The notes: generated by a model from the sequence alone, not told the origin. 64,000 nucleotides of DNA from Sphingobium xanthum (GCF_019737615.1 NZ_JAHKKS010000016.1:1-64000), one strand, 5' to 3'. Positions 26,074 to 35,213 are shown, counted from the first letter of the stretch. A program made the numbers and translations.

Positions 26074-28482
26074 TCAGCGCAAAGGCGAATCTTCATCGGC
26101 AGCAGCGCGCCGTTGTTCCTCGAGCCGGCATTGTTTCCGACCTTTCCACTTGGGGTCCGGTTCCGAGGGTTTCAGGAAGTGGACAATCTTCAGTAGCTGG
26201 AATTCATTGAACAGATTGGCGCAGCCTTGCAGGGCTTTTTGAAGCGTGCCTGGATAATCCCCGTGGTTCCTTTTCCCGAGGATGTCACGCAGTCGAGCTT
26301 TGTGCAACTTAGGATCAGCGATTGCGCGTTCAAATAGCAAATCAATGGCGTCACGGGTGCTTAGCGACAGCGACCAACTCATCGTTGAGTAACGGTCCGC
26401 CGCAATCGGAACGAGTTTGAAGCGAAAATAGCGCAAGGGTGGATCGCCGGGAAGGCCGTCCTGGCCGATCCGGGTCGAGAGGCGTTTCGCGCCGGAGATG
26501 CCGCGTGCTTCTGACGTATTATACAGCCCGCCAACAATGGCGCGGGGCCCTGCAAGGAAGGGCGAAAACCAGCCGGGTTTACGGGGATCCACATTGGGCT
26601 GCATCTGGCCTATTGCGCGCAACGAGTCCGGCAATGGCGCTCGATCATTATTGCTGATCTCAATCACAATAATGGGGCGTTTGGGGTCATGCTTGCGCAC
26701 GAAGCGAAGCACATCGACCAACGTTTCCAGCCCACCATTTTCGAAATAGCCGCCATCGATGATGTGGCCATATGAACCAAACAAGCCAGTGCCTAGGCGT
26801 CCGGCCGGGCTAACGATTGGAAAGCGGGCACTATTGGTTACGGCCGTTGACGCCCGAATGCGGCAAGGTCTGCCTCCACATCCATCACCGTAACTGAAGT
26901 CGAAGAAGTCATAGGTATCTTCGAAGATATCGGGCGTGACACGGATTGGCGAGGTAATGATCCGTTTGCCGTTGTTCGCGAGAGTCCCGTTTGCGAGGAC
27001 GATCGGAATCCAACGTGCGCCTGTGTCCTTACTGGCAAGAGAGCGAGACCAGATGGCTTCGAAGTCTCCCGAAAAACGATTGTCGTTGCTGACGCAACGC
27101 GGGCCGCAGTTCTGAGCGGCCTTGTGCCACGCGATTTCCCAACTCTCCTCAAGTGATTCAGCGCGATCGTCAAACATCGGTACCGGCCAGAAGCGCTGAA
27201 CCAAGTCCGGGAAAAGCATCCCGCCAATCGCAGGCGCCAAATAGTCGGCACCAAGAAATTGTTGCATGAACTTGAGACGTTGCACGCGCATAGCAGCGGG
27301 CTGTGTCTCTGGCGGATTGTCCGCTAGCCAAGCGGTATAGCCAATTGCCCCTAGTGTGCCTCCCGAAACGGAGCTGATCGCAAAAACCGACTGCGAGAAG
27401 CCACCGTCCAGCTTCTCGTCAAGGCTTCGAAGCACCGCTCCCGTCCAATAGGCGGCTCTCGATGCGCCGCCGGCTGTCGCAATCAGAACGATTGGATCAT
27501 TTTGATCAGGATGGCGCGACTGCCAGCGTTTGAGCGCTTCGTCCAGCGTTGGCGCAGGCTGATGCGCAAGGGGTAGAGTTCGAACCCGATGATTGTCGTT
27601 GATGGTCGTAAACAGGCAGAAGCAAATCGTGCCGACTGCGACGACTGGAATGCGCGCATCCCGCGTAGCCCAGATCAGCAAACTGGTTATTGGAATGATG
27701 CACCCAACAGCACCAAATGCGATCGCGGCCGAGCCAAGGCACCAAGCGGCTTCTGTTCGCAGGACGGGAATGCTGAAGGTAACCAGGCCAAGCACCGAGA
27801 CCGCTAAGGTCAGTCCGACAAACCAACGATCAAAGCTTCCAAGAAGCAGACCGTGGTGGATACCATTTGCCGCGTTTGGTCGGAGAGGTCGAGGTCTGCC
27901 ATGAAAGGAGGCGCCTAACTTTCCGCCAATGCGCTTTGTGATCCTATGCTTGGAGGCAAAAAAGAGAAGCATGATGACTGTAGCCGCCGAAAAACAACTC
28001 ATCGCGATCCAATTGTCCGCAAGGCTCCATCGCGTAACGACGAGCATCGCGACCATCGCGCAAAGCAGCGGGCTGACACCCAATATGCGCCGAAACCAGG
28101 TGAACCAAAGTGGCTGCTGGGTACCCCGCTGTGTCTTATAGAGTACGTTAGACCAGAACCACGCGTTGAGCCCGGTCCAGACGCAGGCGGCGAGAAATGC
28201 TATCCATTGCCGAGCAGCGCCCACGACGCTGAAGTCATGGAGACTGATTGGGCTCAAGTTTGCATCATCGAGCATGCCGCGAACGACATCGAGTCCCGGC
28301 TCCAACCCTATAATGGTGAGAGCGCAAAGGAGCAGCAGCAAACATATGATTCGAAGATCCGAGAGGGGTGAAAACCAGTCTCGGAAGGCGATGAGTTTGG
28401 TCCCGAACCAAAGGATGGCTGTGTTCAGCGCATGCTGTGTGTATTTGCAGAATCGCCTGCAAAATGACCAGAAATTTGTCAT
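26074..28482 (-). CDS. Multi-spanning membrane protein with C-terminal patatin-like phospholipase domain
   Basis: About 802 residues from ATG 28482. The N-terminal part (to about residue 320) has roughly seven hydrophobic segments, for example IICLLLLLCALTIIGL, WIAFLAACVWTGLNAWFW and AIAFGAVGCIIPITSLLIW. The patatin domain then shows the oxyanion stretch ATAGGASRAAYW, the serine motif SSVSGGTLGA (S-x-S-x-G in place of the usual G-x-S-x-G) and the Asp motif IIDGGYFENGG. A membrane-bound lipase or acyl hydrolase is likely. It ends a three-gene operon with two lipoproteins. A GTTCGACT/AGTCGAAC hairpin abuts the start codon. Confidence 0.82.
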   Translation of the reverse strand: MTNFWSFCRRFCKYTQHALNTAILWFGTKLIAFRDWFSPLSDLRIICLLLLLCALTIIGLEPGLDVVRGMLDDANLSPISLHDFSVVGAARQWIAFLAACVWTGLNAWFWSNVLYKTQRGTQQPLWFTWFRRILGVSPLLCAMVAMLVVTRWSLADNWIAMSCFSAATVIMLLFFASKHRITKRIGGKLGASFHGRPRPLRPNAANGIHHGLLLGSFDRWFVGLTLAVSVLGLVTFSIPVLRTEAAWCLGSAAIAFGAVGCIIPITSLLIWATRDARIPVVAVGTICFCLFTTINDNHRVRTLPLAHQPAPTLDEALKRWQSRHPDQNDPIVLIATAGGASRAAYWTGAVLRSLDEKLDGGFSQSVFAISSVSGGTLGAIGYTAWLADNPPETQPAAMRVQRLKFMQQFLGADYLAPAIGGMLFPDLVQRFWPVPMFDDRAESLEESWEIAWHKAAQNCGPRCVSNDNRFSGDFEAIWSRSLASKDTGARWIPIVLANGTLANNGKRIITSPIRVTPDIFEDTYDFFDFSYGDGCGGRPCRIRASTAVTNSARFPIVSPAGRLGTGLFGSYGHIIDGGYFENGGLETLVDVLRFVRKHDPKRPIIVIEISNNDRAPLPDSLRAIGQMQPNVDPRKPGWFSPFLAGPRAIVGGLYNTSEARGISGAKRLSTRIGQDGLPGDPPLRYFRFKLVPIAADRYSTMSWSLSLSTRDAIDLLFERAIADPKLHKARLRDILGKRNHGDYPGTLQKALQGCANLFNEFQLLKIVHFLKPSEPDPKWKGRKQCRLEEQRRAAADEDSPLR

Positions 28483-28505
28483 GTTCGACTCCCCCAAAGT
28501 CGAAC
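28483..28505 (-). promoter_or_regulatory. Hairpin carrying the ribosome-binding site of the patatin gene
   Basis: A perfect 8-bp stem (plus-strand arms 28483-28490 and 28498-28505) encloses a 7-base loop. In the transcript the loop holds the GGGGG Shine-Dalgarno run and the stem ends one base before the AUG. It may limit ribosome access. Confidence 0.6.
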
Positions 28506-28603
28506 AAATCATCTCACAACGTCGCAAATCTTCAACGCTAGAATCTATTTAGATAGCAAAGCGGACTTAACTCTTCAGCCGATTGAGCTGAGTTGATGGA
28601 AGG

Positions 28604-30340
28604 TCATTTGGCGAGTTGCGAATTTTCGGTCGATTGGGTTGCTGCCAACTGGAGGGTGAGGAGGTCCTGCTGATGCTCATTCAAAACCCTCTGACCTTCT
28701 TCCGCCGCCACGCCACCAAGCTGTTTGAGCTGTGCTTTGATGACCGCCAGTTCATCCTGCTTGGTCCGTAAAGCCTGTGCCGCGGTTGTAGCTGTCAAAA
28801 TCTTACCACTTACATTTGAGCGCGTCGCCGCAGCTTTCTGGGCAGCTGCGACGCAGTCTGAGCCGCAGTTGTTCAGTTCTGCCTCATCCGCCGTCAGCTG
28901 TTGTTCGGCGGCTCGCAGTGCTGTGCCAGCTTCGATGGCTGCTTTTTCGGCTGCATCGGCTGCCGCCTGAGCTGATTTCTGGTCGTCTGTGAGTGCAGAC
29001 TTTCGTTCGGCGAAGCGCGTTTTGAGCGCTTTCAGCCTCGACGACGTCCGAACGTGCAGCGCGGCAATGTTAAGACCCCCAACATTGGATGCAGAGGGCG
29101 CCTTGCCGGTCGAGAACCTCTCCGCCAGATCGAGAAGTCCTGCACCCCAGGCGACCTGTGTCGGATCGCCCGACGCCTTGCGGGCCACATTGACCGCCGT
29201 TGCGATCAATGCGTTGGCGCCCGAACGGTAGGCGGCCAGCAATTCGGATGGATCGTTGGTGTAGGATTTGAGATTCCAATTGCCTAGCTCGTCTTTGACG
29301 AAGGCCATGGAAACCTCACCTTGGCCACTTGCATAGACCTCATTGACCTTCTCCCAATGATAGTCATTCGTCAGAGCCTTAATCGCGCGGACACGATCCT
29401 CCTGTTTGTAGGCGCCAGTGCCCTGTGACGACATGCTGGCGTTGAACCAATCGTAGGCATCGAGGAAACGTGTGGGAGCGACGTCGCGCAGGAAATCGCT
29501 CGTCGGAAACTTCTCGTTGCCGTAACGGCAATCATCTGTAGCACGGCGCTCGGTTAGCGCTTTGGGGTCGACAACGAGCTTCGCGGAAGCTCCGACGCCG
29601 ACTTCTGGGTAGTCACTCTTGTCCGTCGGGGCGCACTTTTCGATGACCTTCTGGAGAATGGAGGTGCGCGTTGCGATCAGGTTGGATAGCTCCGAGAGCA
29701 TGAACGCATAACCCGCAACCAGATTGCGGACTCTGTGATCCTTTGGCACCAGCCCCACATTGCTGTCGGCGGCGCGAAACGCCTGTACCCGCATCATCGC
29801 GGCAACGGTTGAGACGCGCCGGGCATAGTCCCCGGATTCGCCAATTATAACCTGGGTTGTGATCTCGCTTCCAATCCTAGGATCGGCCATGCGCGCCACA
29901 TGCGCGCCAGTCCTCCAACTTTTGCATGCATCTATCTTTGTCGTTGTTCCACCGCTCAGATAAATATGCTGTTCCAGCAGGTAGCCGGAATTCCCGTCTT
30001 GTACGGAGGTTAACTGGCAGATTGCTGATGCTACGTCTTCGGCGCCGCCAATGGTCTGATACAGGATTGTGCAGTCCGATTTGGCGAGCTTGGCCTGGTC
30101 GCAGCGTAGCTCGGGCACAAGAGCAAGGGTCTTGGCTTGCTGCTGCCAACCAGACATCGCCTTCACCGTCTCAGCCAGGAGGGCCGACAACTCACCGATC
30201 TGAGACTCAGGACTCTGGGTCAGCGGGCCCTTGTACACCTCGACTTCAACCCGCATCGAACCTGCTCCACTGATCCCCGCGCGATTGCAGCCCGCCAATC
30301 CGAGCGCAACAAGAGCCATGACGATCCCAGCTGATCTCAT
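28604..30340 (-). CDS. Predicted lipoprotein with C-terminal coiled coil, unknown function
   Basis: 578 residues. The leader MRSAGIVMALVALGLAGC has a lipobox (LAGC), so the mature protein should be lipidated. The middle part (about 30-420) is of mixed composition with no recognised domain. The C-terminal third is Ala/Glu/Lys-rich (about 430-560, e.g. SAQAAADAAEKAAIEAGTAL), typical of a long coiled coil. The start overlaps the upstream lipoprotein stop by ATGA. It lies between another lipoprotein and the patatin; a membrane-anchored complex is inferred. Confidence 0.75.
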   Translation of the reverse strand: MRSAGIVMALVALGLAGCNRAGISGAGSMRVEVEVYKGPLTQSPESQIGELSALLAETVKAMSGWQQQAKTLALVPELRCDQAKLAKSDCTILYQTIGGAEDVASAICQLTSVQDGNSGYLLEQHIYLSGGTTTKIDACKSWRTGAHVARMADPRIGSEITTQVIIGESGDYARRVSTVAAMMRVQAFRAADSNVGLVPKDHRVRNLVAGYAFMLSELSNLIATRTSILQKVIEKCAPTDKSDYPEVGVGASAKLVVDPKALTERRATDDCRYGNEKFPTSDFLRDVAPTRFLDAYDWFNASMSSQGTGAYKQEDRVRAIKALTNDYHWEKVNEVYASGQGEVSMAFVKDELGNWNLKSYTNDPSELLAAYRSGANALIATAVNVARKASGDPTQVAWGAGLLDLAERFSTGKAPSASNVGGLNIAALHVRTSSRLKALKTRFAERKSALTDDQKSAQAAADAAEKAAIEAGTALRAAEQQLTADEAELNNCGSDCVAAAQKAAATRSNVSGKILTATTAAQALRTKQDELAVIKAQLKQLGGVAAEEGQRVLNEHQQDLLTLQLAATQSTENSQLAK

Positions 30341-31476
30341 TTCGCTGTCCCCTCTTCGGGTTTGGAAAAAGCCGCGATTGCATCGTCGAGCACGCCAATG
30401 TCTGGTTCGGCCCTGCTTGCATCGGCCAGCTTTCTCCGGGCCGTTTCAGTGAGTAGATTTTCGTTAGCAATGGCAAGAAGCTGTGCGGTTGGATCAGCTC
30501 GATTGTCGAGAATGCGGCCGGAATATTCTTGCAACGTCTCTACCAAGGGCTTTGCTGAGCTCGACATCGCCATGACGAGGCGATCATCCTGGTCGAACGT
30601 CTTCAAGCCCTCAGGTCCCATGATCTGGAAACCCTTGCGAATCTTCTCATCGACGCGGCACAAACCCAATTGATTGAATGCGAGCTTCTGAGCTACCGCT
30701 TGAAGTTGGGTGATTTTTCCGTCGATGATTTCGGTAACTTTGGCTTTTACTTTCTCGTCACTGAGAGCGCTGATCTGTGTCCTGAGATCTGCTAGTTCCT
30801 TCTGTATCGCCTCAAAATTTGGTACGGCCGACGTCGGCGCCGCAGCCAATCGATAATCCTCCAACGCCTTCTCGATCGTTGTCTGCGCGGCGGCACGAAT
30901 TGCCTCGGGAATATCTTGGGGGAGCTTGAGATAGAAGTCGGTCAATGACCGAACTTTCTCAAGTTTCGCATCGCGATCGGCTTGAGCCTGCTGCAGGTTT
31001 GACTTCGCCTTAAGAGCTGCCTCAGCGTCGGCTTTCACCTCGCTGTTGCTGCGGACAAAAAAGCCGTCGGCGTCGCGCGAGTAGGTGACCTGCGTGCCGA
31101 AAGGATCGATCGTCGAAGCTTTGAGGACACCGGATTCGAAGCGAATCCGGCTGAACAGGGCGCTTGCCTGGCCAGTCATCCGATATCGGTAGAGCGAGTC
31201 GGTCTTGGGGATGATTCGGCGATATGGAACGCCCGCTTCCGCGGCCAGCTGTTTATCAGTTTCGCTTGGGGGGAATTGCGTCAGTGATACATCCGCGTCC
31301 CAGCAATAATCGAAGGTTCGAAAATAATATGTAGTCCTGAAGCGAACGTCGTCATCTACGAGCTTGGGATCAATACCATACGTAATATGCATATCTCTTG
31401 GAACGGTACAAGCTGTCATGCCGAGGACGGCGAACACATTAGCTAGATTCTTTGAGAATCTCGTCACTTTCGCCAT
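30337..31476 (-). CDS. Predicted lipoprotein, unknown function
   Basis: 379 residues from ATG 31476, chosen because it gives a lipoprotein leader (NLANVFAVLGMTAC) and follows a GGGGGAA site; the open frame to 31890 has no such support. The central region (about 160-290) is rich in charged and Ala residues and likely helical (AALKAKSNLQQAQADRDAKLEKV, split here; then IQKELADLRTQISALSDEKV). No catalytic motif is recognised. First gene of the operon leading to the patatin. Confidence 0.72.
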   Translation of the reverse strand: MAKVTRFSKNLANVFAVLGMTACTVPRDMHITYGIDPKLVDDDVRFRTTYYFRTFDYCWDADVSLTQFPPSETDKQLAAEAGVPYRRIIPKTDSLYRYRMTGQASALFSRIRFESGVLKASTIDPFGTQVTYSRDADGFFVRSNSEVKADAEAALKAKSNLQQAQADRDAKLEKVRSLTDFYLKLPQDIPEAIRAAAQTTIEKALEDYRLAAAPTSAVPNFEAIQKELADLRTQISALSDEKVKAKVTEIIDGKITQLQAVAQKLAFNQLGLCRVDEKIRKGFQIMGPEGLKTFDQDDRLVMAMSSSAKPLVETLQEYSGRILDNRADPTAQLLAIANENLLTETARRKLADASRAEPDIGVLDDAIAAFSKPEEGTAK

Positions 31477-31974
31477 TATTCCCCCGCAATTATCTATGTC
31501 GAGATGAGCCTCATGATAATTCGTCCGAGTGCATTCATTCACTATATCGACATTAGCCTCCGGATGTGCGGAATTGGCTCCAAACTGAAACCGATCCGGA
31601 TGGACTTTTTGGCTCTTGCGGAGAGTATTGGTGGCGCAGCCGTTCATCGTCTGACGCGTGAAAGATCTTGAGTGGAAATACATGGCAACGAGGCAGACGG
31701 ACTTGCTCGTGACAGCGCTCAATCGTTGCCTGGACTCCGCTGATCCCCCGGTCGAGCAAAATAGCCGATCATCCATGCTGAGCGACGCCCAGGAGCAAAA
31801 CTGGACCAGATGAGTCCTGCAGACCGCGCGAAGGTCGATTCTGCACTGAGGCCGCAAGGCGAGAAGCGGCGGGCTTCTTGCCCAAATCAATCAAGGGTTC
31901 AATCCAGAGCACGTTGACGAAGACGAAGAATGAGAGTCGTATCCGGCCGTGTGATCGCGTGGCCACGAAGCGAG
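31477..31974. other. Non-coding or unassigned segment
   Basis: 498 bases upstream of the lipoprotein operon. Short frames exist on both strands but none has a convincing start, ribosome site or domain. It should contain the operon promoter near 31480-31600. Confidence 0.4.
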
Positions 31975-32373
31975 CTACCTCATGTGCGCTACGGCTCGCG
32001 TACGCCCCCGCGCTTCGCCAAATCCTATTGCAGTCCGTTCGCAATCGACCGCGGCCGTCAAAAGGTCGATCGCGAGGTCATGCAGCTTTGGGTCATCCAC
32101 GGCATATTTAAGCAGATCACTGGTCGCTTTGGAAAGCTTGCTCCGCGCCTCGACCAGCAGCGAGGCCGTTGCTTTGACCTCATCCGGTCGCAATTCCTGC
32201 CAATCTTGCTGGCCGACTTGGAACTGCGGCGCGGTCAGCGTGTCGATCGCCATGCTGATGTGACAACCGGCAGTAGAGAGCCCGATAGTCTCGCAGCCGC
32301 CAAGGGCGAGATTGAGGTGGCGCAAGATCTGATTTTGACGGCGCGCAAGCGGGCTTATGTTGAAAAATGTCAT
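31975..32373 (-). CDS. Hypothetical helical protein
   Basis: 132 residues from ATG 32373 (MTFFNISPLARRQNQILRHLNLALGG); a longer frame reaches 32409. Composition is consistently coding-like and strongly helical, with Leu/Ala heptad-like spacing (ASLLVEARSKLSKATSDLL, LHDLAIDLLTAAVDCE). No family recognised. Divergent from the HTH gene at 32522. Confidence 0.55.
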   Translation of the reverse strand: MTFFNISPLARRQNQILRHLNLALGGCETIGLSTAGCHISMAIDTLTAPQFQVGQQDWQELRPDEVKATASLLVEARSKLSKATSDLLKYAVDDPKLHDLAIDLLTAAVDCERTAIGFGEARGRTRAVAHMR

Positions 32374-32521
32374 AGCGCACAGATACCGCCGCAATGATTC
32401 GAAGACCAATCATGTTGGGACCAAAATGGGTCGCCTTGTTCGCTATGAGTCTCAGAAGCGGACGAATTAATAGCCCTAACGATTGACAGGAAAGGCCGCC
32501 TCGGGATCAATTCGCTCCATA

Positions 32522-32992
32522 ATGACGAATCCGGTCCGAAACTTTGACGATTTGAACGACGTTCAGAAGCGCTTGCTGCGCGAAGTCGCCAAAGGTCGGT
32601 CCAGCAAGGATATGAGCCGCGACTTCGGCCTAGAGCCGCGCACAATCGACGTTTACATCTCGCGCGCTGGCAAAGCGCTTGGGTTTCCAGACCGCCAGAG
32701 AGCAGCGGCCGCCCTCGTCGAGTACGAAGCTGCGATGTTAATTCGATGTATATCGACATCGGAGGGGCTGGAAACCTCGCCAAAATCCGGCGAGCCTCAT
32801 GCTCGACGGACGGTGAACGACCAACTGGTTCGACTTCATCTTCCGCCACTTGGGGGAAGCGAAAACGACTATGACATCAAGAACCGCATTCTCGCTTCTG
32901 CCAAGGTAGCCGGCGTAGTCTTTCTGGTGATGATCGCTCTCATGCTGATCATCACCATGATCTTCTGGGCTTTCGCACTCATCAAACTCTAA
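32522..32992 (+). CDS. LuxR/GerE-type HTH protein with C-terminal membrane anchor
   Basis: 156 residues. The N-terminal segment FDDLNDVQKRLLREVAKGRSSKDMSRDFGLEPRTIDVYISRAGKALG is a GerE-like helix-turn-helix. After a polar linker, the C-terminus is a single membrane helix (VAGVVFLVMIALMLIITMIFWAFALI). No receiver or ligand domain. A membrane-tethered regulator is suggested. First of a run of plus-strand small genes to 34510. ATG 32522 is preferred to the TTG at 32483 because it is just upstream of the HTH. Confidence 0.8.
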   Translation: MTNPVRNFDDLNDVQKRLLREVAKGRSSKDMSRDFGLEPRTIDVYISRAGKALGFPDRQRAAAALVEYEAAMLIRCISTSEGLETSPKSGEPHARRTVNDQLVRLHLPPLGGSENDYDIKNRILASAKVAGVVFLVMIALMLIITMIFWAFALIKL

Positions 32993-33002
32993 GGCTGCGC
33001 AT

Positions 33003-33021
33003 CCCCTGCGATGTGCAGGGG
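33003..33021 (+). promoter_or_regulatory. Hairpin overlapping the ribosome-binding site of the next gene
   Basis: CCCCTGC (33003-33009) pairs perfectly with GCAGGGG (33015-33021) around a 5-base loop. The right arm is part of the G-run that serves as Shine-Dalgarno for ATG 33031. It may act as a translational switch or as an end to the preceding message. Confidence 0.55.
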
Positions 33022-33030
33022 GGACAACGC

Positions 33031-33369
33031 ATGTACACTTTCAGTGAAAACGCCATCCCGGCGATCAGGGGCGATATAGAGAATGTGATCAGCGCGGCCG
33101 ACACATTCCTCGCTTCCCAGGCTCAAATGCTGAACACGATGATCGAGGCTGCGCAAACCTCGAATATTCCGCTCAACGCCACGCAGCGCGCCTATGCCGA
33201 ATTGCTAGAAGCCATGACCAGCACACTCGATGCTCGCAGCCACACCGGCAAGACGCTCGCCACCATGACGGCAATCGGACGCCAGAGCGCGCACCGGGAA
33301 ATGATGGAGGGATGCCCTGGGGGCGTTCCGCCCTCGCTCACGCAGGCTTTCGAAGAGATCCGCGCCTGA
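33031..33369 (+). CDS. Hypothetical protein
   Basis: 112 residues (MYTFSENAIPAIRGDIENVISAADTFLAS). Soluble and helical, with no recognised domain. It follows the HTH/membrane gene by 38 bases and precedes a membrane protein, so it probably belongs to the same transcript. Confidence 0.6.
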   Translation: MYTFSENAIPAIRGDIENVISAADTFLASQAQMLNTMIEAAQTSNIPLNATQRAYAELLEAMTSTLDARSHTGKTLATMTAIGRQSAHREMMEGCPGGVPPSLTQAFEEIRA

Positions 33370-33429
33370 CATCCGACCTCAACCGTCATTCCTTTGACAA
33401 GGGATGCATTTTGCTTCTCGGGTCACGGA

Positions 33430-33882
33430 ATGGCGGTCGCTTTTCTCTTCTGGACAGTCGCTCTTGGCACCTGCGCCTATGCAGCTTGGTGCGGCGGCAG
33501 GGACGGCCGATGGTTTGCGTTCTTCTACATCGCGGCGTGCCTGCTCACGCTCTGGGCGACTTGGATCAATTTCGATTGGTCGAGCGTCAACTGGCTCACC
33601 TTTGGGATCGACTTTGGATTGTGGCTGGGCCTCGCCTGGTTGGCGCTGCGCTCGAAGCATTTCTGGCCGATCTGGGTGTTTGGAATACACAGCATCACGA
33701 TCACGACACATCTGGCGAGCCTCGTTCGAGGATCGGCGCCCGTCCAGGCCTATTTCATTCTGGCGACGATGACGTCGTTGCCAAAGCTGCTGATCGTGGC
33801 CGTCGGCATCCACATGGATCGACGGTTTGTGGCAAGAGGACTGCCTCATGATCGGATCGGAGAAGCTAAGAGCGGAAGATGA
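33430..33882 (+). CDS. Small integral membrane protein
   Basis: 150 residues from ATG 33430 with about four to five hydrophobic segments (MAVAFLFWTVALGTCAYAAW, WFAFFYIAACLLTLWATW, LTFGIDFGLWLGLAWLAL, HSITITTHLASLV). Its end overlaps the start of the winged-helix gene by 35 bases. Function unknown; co-occurrence with two regulators suggests a membrane sensor or accessory protein. Confidence 0.65.
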   Translation: MAVAFLFWTVALGTCAYAAWCGGRDGRWFAFFYIAACLLTLWATWINFDWSSVNWLTFGIDFGLWLGLAWLALRSKHFWPIWVFGIHSITITTHLASLVRGSAPVQAYFILATMTSLPKLLIVAVGIHMDRRFVARGLPHDRIGEAKSGR

Positions 33883-34357
33883 GGTCGCCAGCATCCTACA
33901 GCTTGCGCAGCAAGCGGAGGATCTGAATAGGCAGCTTAAACACCTGGCAACCGCGCTAGATACCGCTCGGCGGTTTTCAAGGCTGATTACCTCGCCGGCG
34001 TCGCCATCCGTTCAGCATAACGTGCAAGCTCCTCCTCAGGTGCGCGTACGGCGATATCTGAGGCAACGACGAGCGCGCGAGGCGGCTTTCCCGGCTGGGA
34101 CATTTTCAGATCCAGCATGGGACATCCTGTTGGACCTCTATGCAAGCGATCTGGAGGGCCGGCGCGTCAGCGTGTCTAGCGCATGCTTCGCGGCAGCCGT
34201 GCCACCAACGACGGCGTTACGGTGGATACGCAAACTGGTTGAGGACGGGGCGCTCACTCGCGTTCAAGATCCAAAAGACGGCCGGCGCGTCTACGTCACG
34301 CTCTCCGAATATGCATGGCAGAGCATGGATCACTGGGTAGCGCAGGCCCTCGTTTAA
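33848..34357 (+). CDS. Winged-helix (MarR-like) DNA-binding protein
   Basis: 169 residues from ATG 33848. An N-terminal helical region (VASILQLAQQAEDLNRQLKHLATALDTARRF) likely dimerises. The C-terminal half (about 80-165) is a MarR/PadR-like winged helix: WDILLDLYASDLEGRRVSVSSACFAAAVPPTTALRWIRKLVEDG, then RVQDPKDGRRVYVTLSEYA as the wing. Likely regulates the small cassette it sits in. Confidence 0.75.
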   Translation: MIGSEKLRAEDEVASILQLAQQAEDLNRQLKHLATALDTARRFSRLITSPASPSVQHNVQAPPQVRVRRYLRQRRAREAAFPAGTFSDPAWDILLDLYASDLEGRRVSVSSACFAAAVPPTTALRWIRKLVEDGALTRVQDPKDGRRVYVTLSEYAWQSMDHWVAQALV

Positions 34358-34417
34358 GCAGAGTTTTTTGCTGTCCTACACGGGACAAAGATGGTCCACC
34401 CTCTTCGGAGGTGTCCC

Positions 34418-34510
34418 ATGATTATGTTGGATTGGCAGGCACTCATTGCCCTCGCCGCTATCATCAGCAGTGTCTCGTCGTTGGTTTGGGCGATGAGACG
34501 CCGCCGCTGA
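34418..34510 (+). CDS. 30-residue single-span membrane protein
   Basis: ATG 34418 follows a strong GGAGGT site at perfect spacing. The product has one hydrophobic helix (WQALIALAAIISSVSSLVWA) ended by MRRRR, a typical positive-inside anchor. A possible terminator hairpin follows at 34535. Small proteins of this shape are often regulators or toxins of the membrane, but nothing identifies it as either. Confidence 0.55.
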   Translation: MIMLDWQALIALAAIISSVSSLVWAMRRRR

Positions 34511-34534
34511 GCCGGCGTCGCTTTCTATCGTGGA

Positions 34535-34560
34535 GGGAAGGGGCCTGACCGTCCCTTCCC
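34535..34560. terminator. Stem-loop between convergent genes
   Basis: GGGAAGGG pairs with CCCTTCCC around a 10-base loop, between the 30-residue plus-strand gene and the minus-strand gene fragment. There is no long T-run, so a terminator role is likely but not certain. Confidence 0.5.
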
Positions 34561-34593
34561 ACCGCGGTCTTTCGGCATACCCTTGGCAGACGT

Positions 34594-34857
34594 CTACTGT
34601 CCCACACCGCTCGCGGCAGAGGTTGCAGCAGGTAATGGTGTGCCGTGCGAAGCCGGCACGATATTGCGATCGGGACTGTCGCGACCGGAAGTGGCATCGG
34701 CCGGAGCAGTGTTCAGGAATGGTCCATCGACATAACCAGTGAACATGTCGCCCGCCTTCAGTCGAGCACTGTCGCCTCCGGTCAGCAGTCCAAGAATTCC
34801 AAAGCCAACGACCGCCAGTGCCACGCCGGCGCCGTTGCCATCGCCGCGATCCGACGG
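34594..34857 (-). pseudogene. C-terminal remnant of a membrane-associated protein, cut by an IS21-type insertion
   Basis: An open minus-strand frame runs from the IS end to a stop at 34594. It encodes a Gly-rich lead-in, a hydrophobic helix (VALAVVGFGILGLL), then GGDSARLKAGDMFTGYVDGPFL and a polar tail. Its 5' part is missing exactly where the IS21-like sequence begins, so the gene was truncated by that insertion. The family of the intact gene is not recognised. Confidence 0.6.
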
Positions 34858-35213
34858 TGTTGATTGCCGCTGAGAAGTGACCCGGGAAGGGCATAAATTT
34901 CCACTGAGAAGTGACCCATGTTGAACTCACCCCTGGCTTTGACGAGCGAGGGGTCATGGAGTGTTGGACATGGCGTTATTGAGCGTTATCCGGCGCTGGC
35001 ATTTCCGCGATCATCTTTCGATCCGCGAGATTGCGCGGCGTACCGGGCTGTCACGTAATACGATCCGTAAATATCTACGTTCGGACACGGTCGAGCCGCG
35101 GTTCAAGGTGCCCGATCGGCCGAGCAAACTGGACCCGTTCGCGGAGCGGCTGTCAGCCTGGCTGAGACGGGAGATGAGCCGCCCGCGCAAGCAGAAGCGC
35201 ACGGTCCAGAGCG
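34858..35213 (+). mobile_element. IS21-family element remnant (left end only)
   Basis: It begins near TGTTGATTGCC (about 34858). It carries two direct copies of CTGAGAAGTGACCC (34870-34883 and 34904-34917), the multiple terminal repeats typical of IS21 ends, followed by the start of istA. The element stops abruptly near 35213; no istB or right end is present. Confidence 0.75.
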
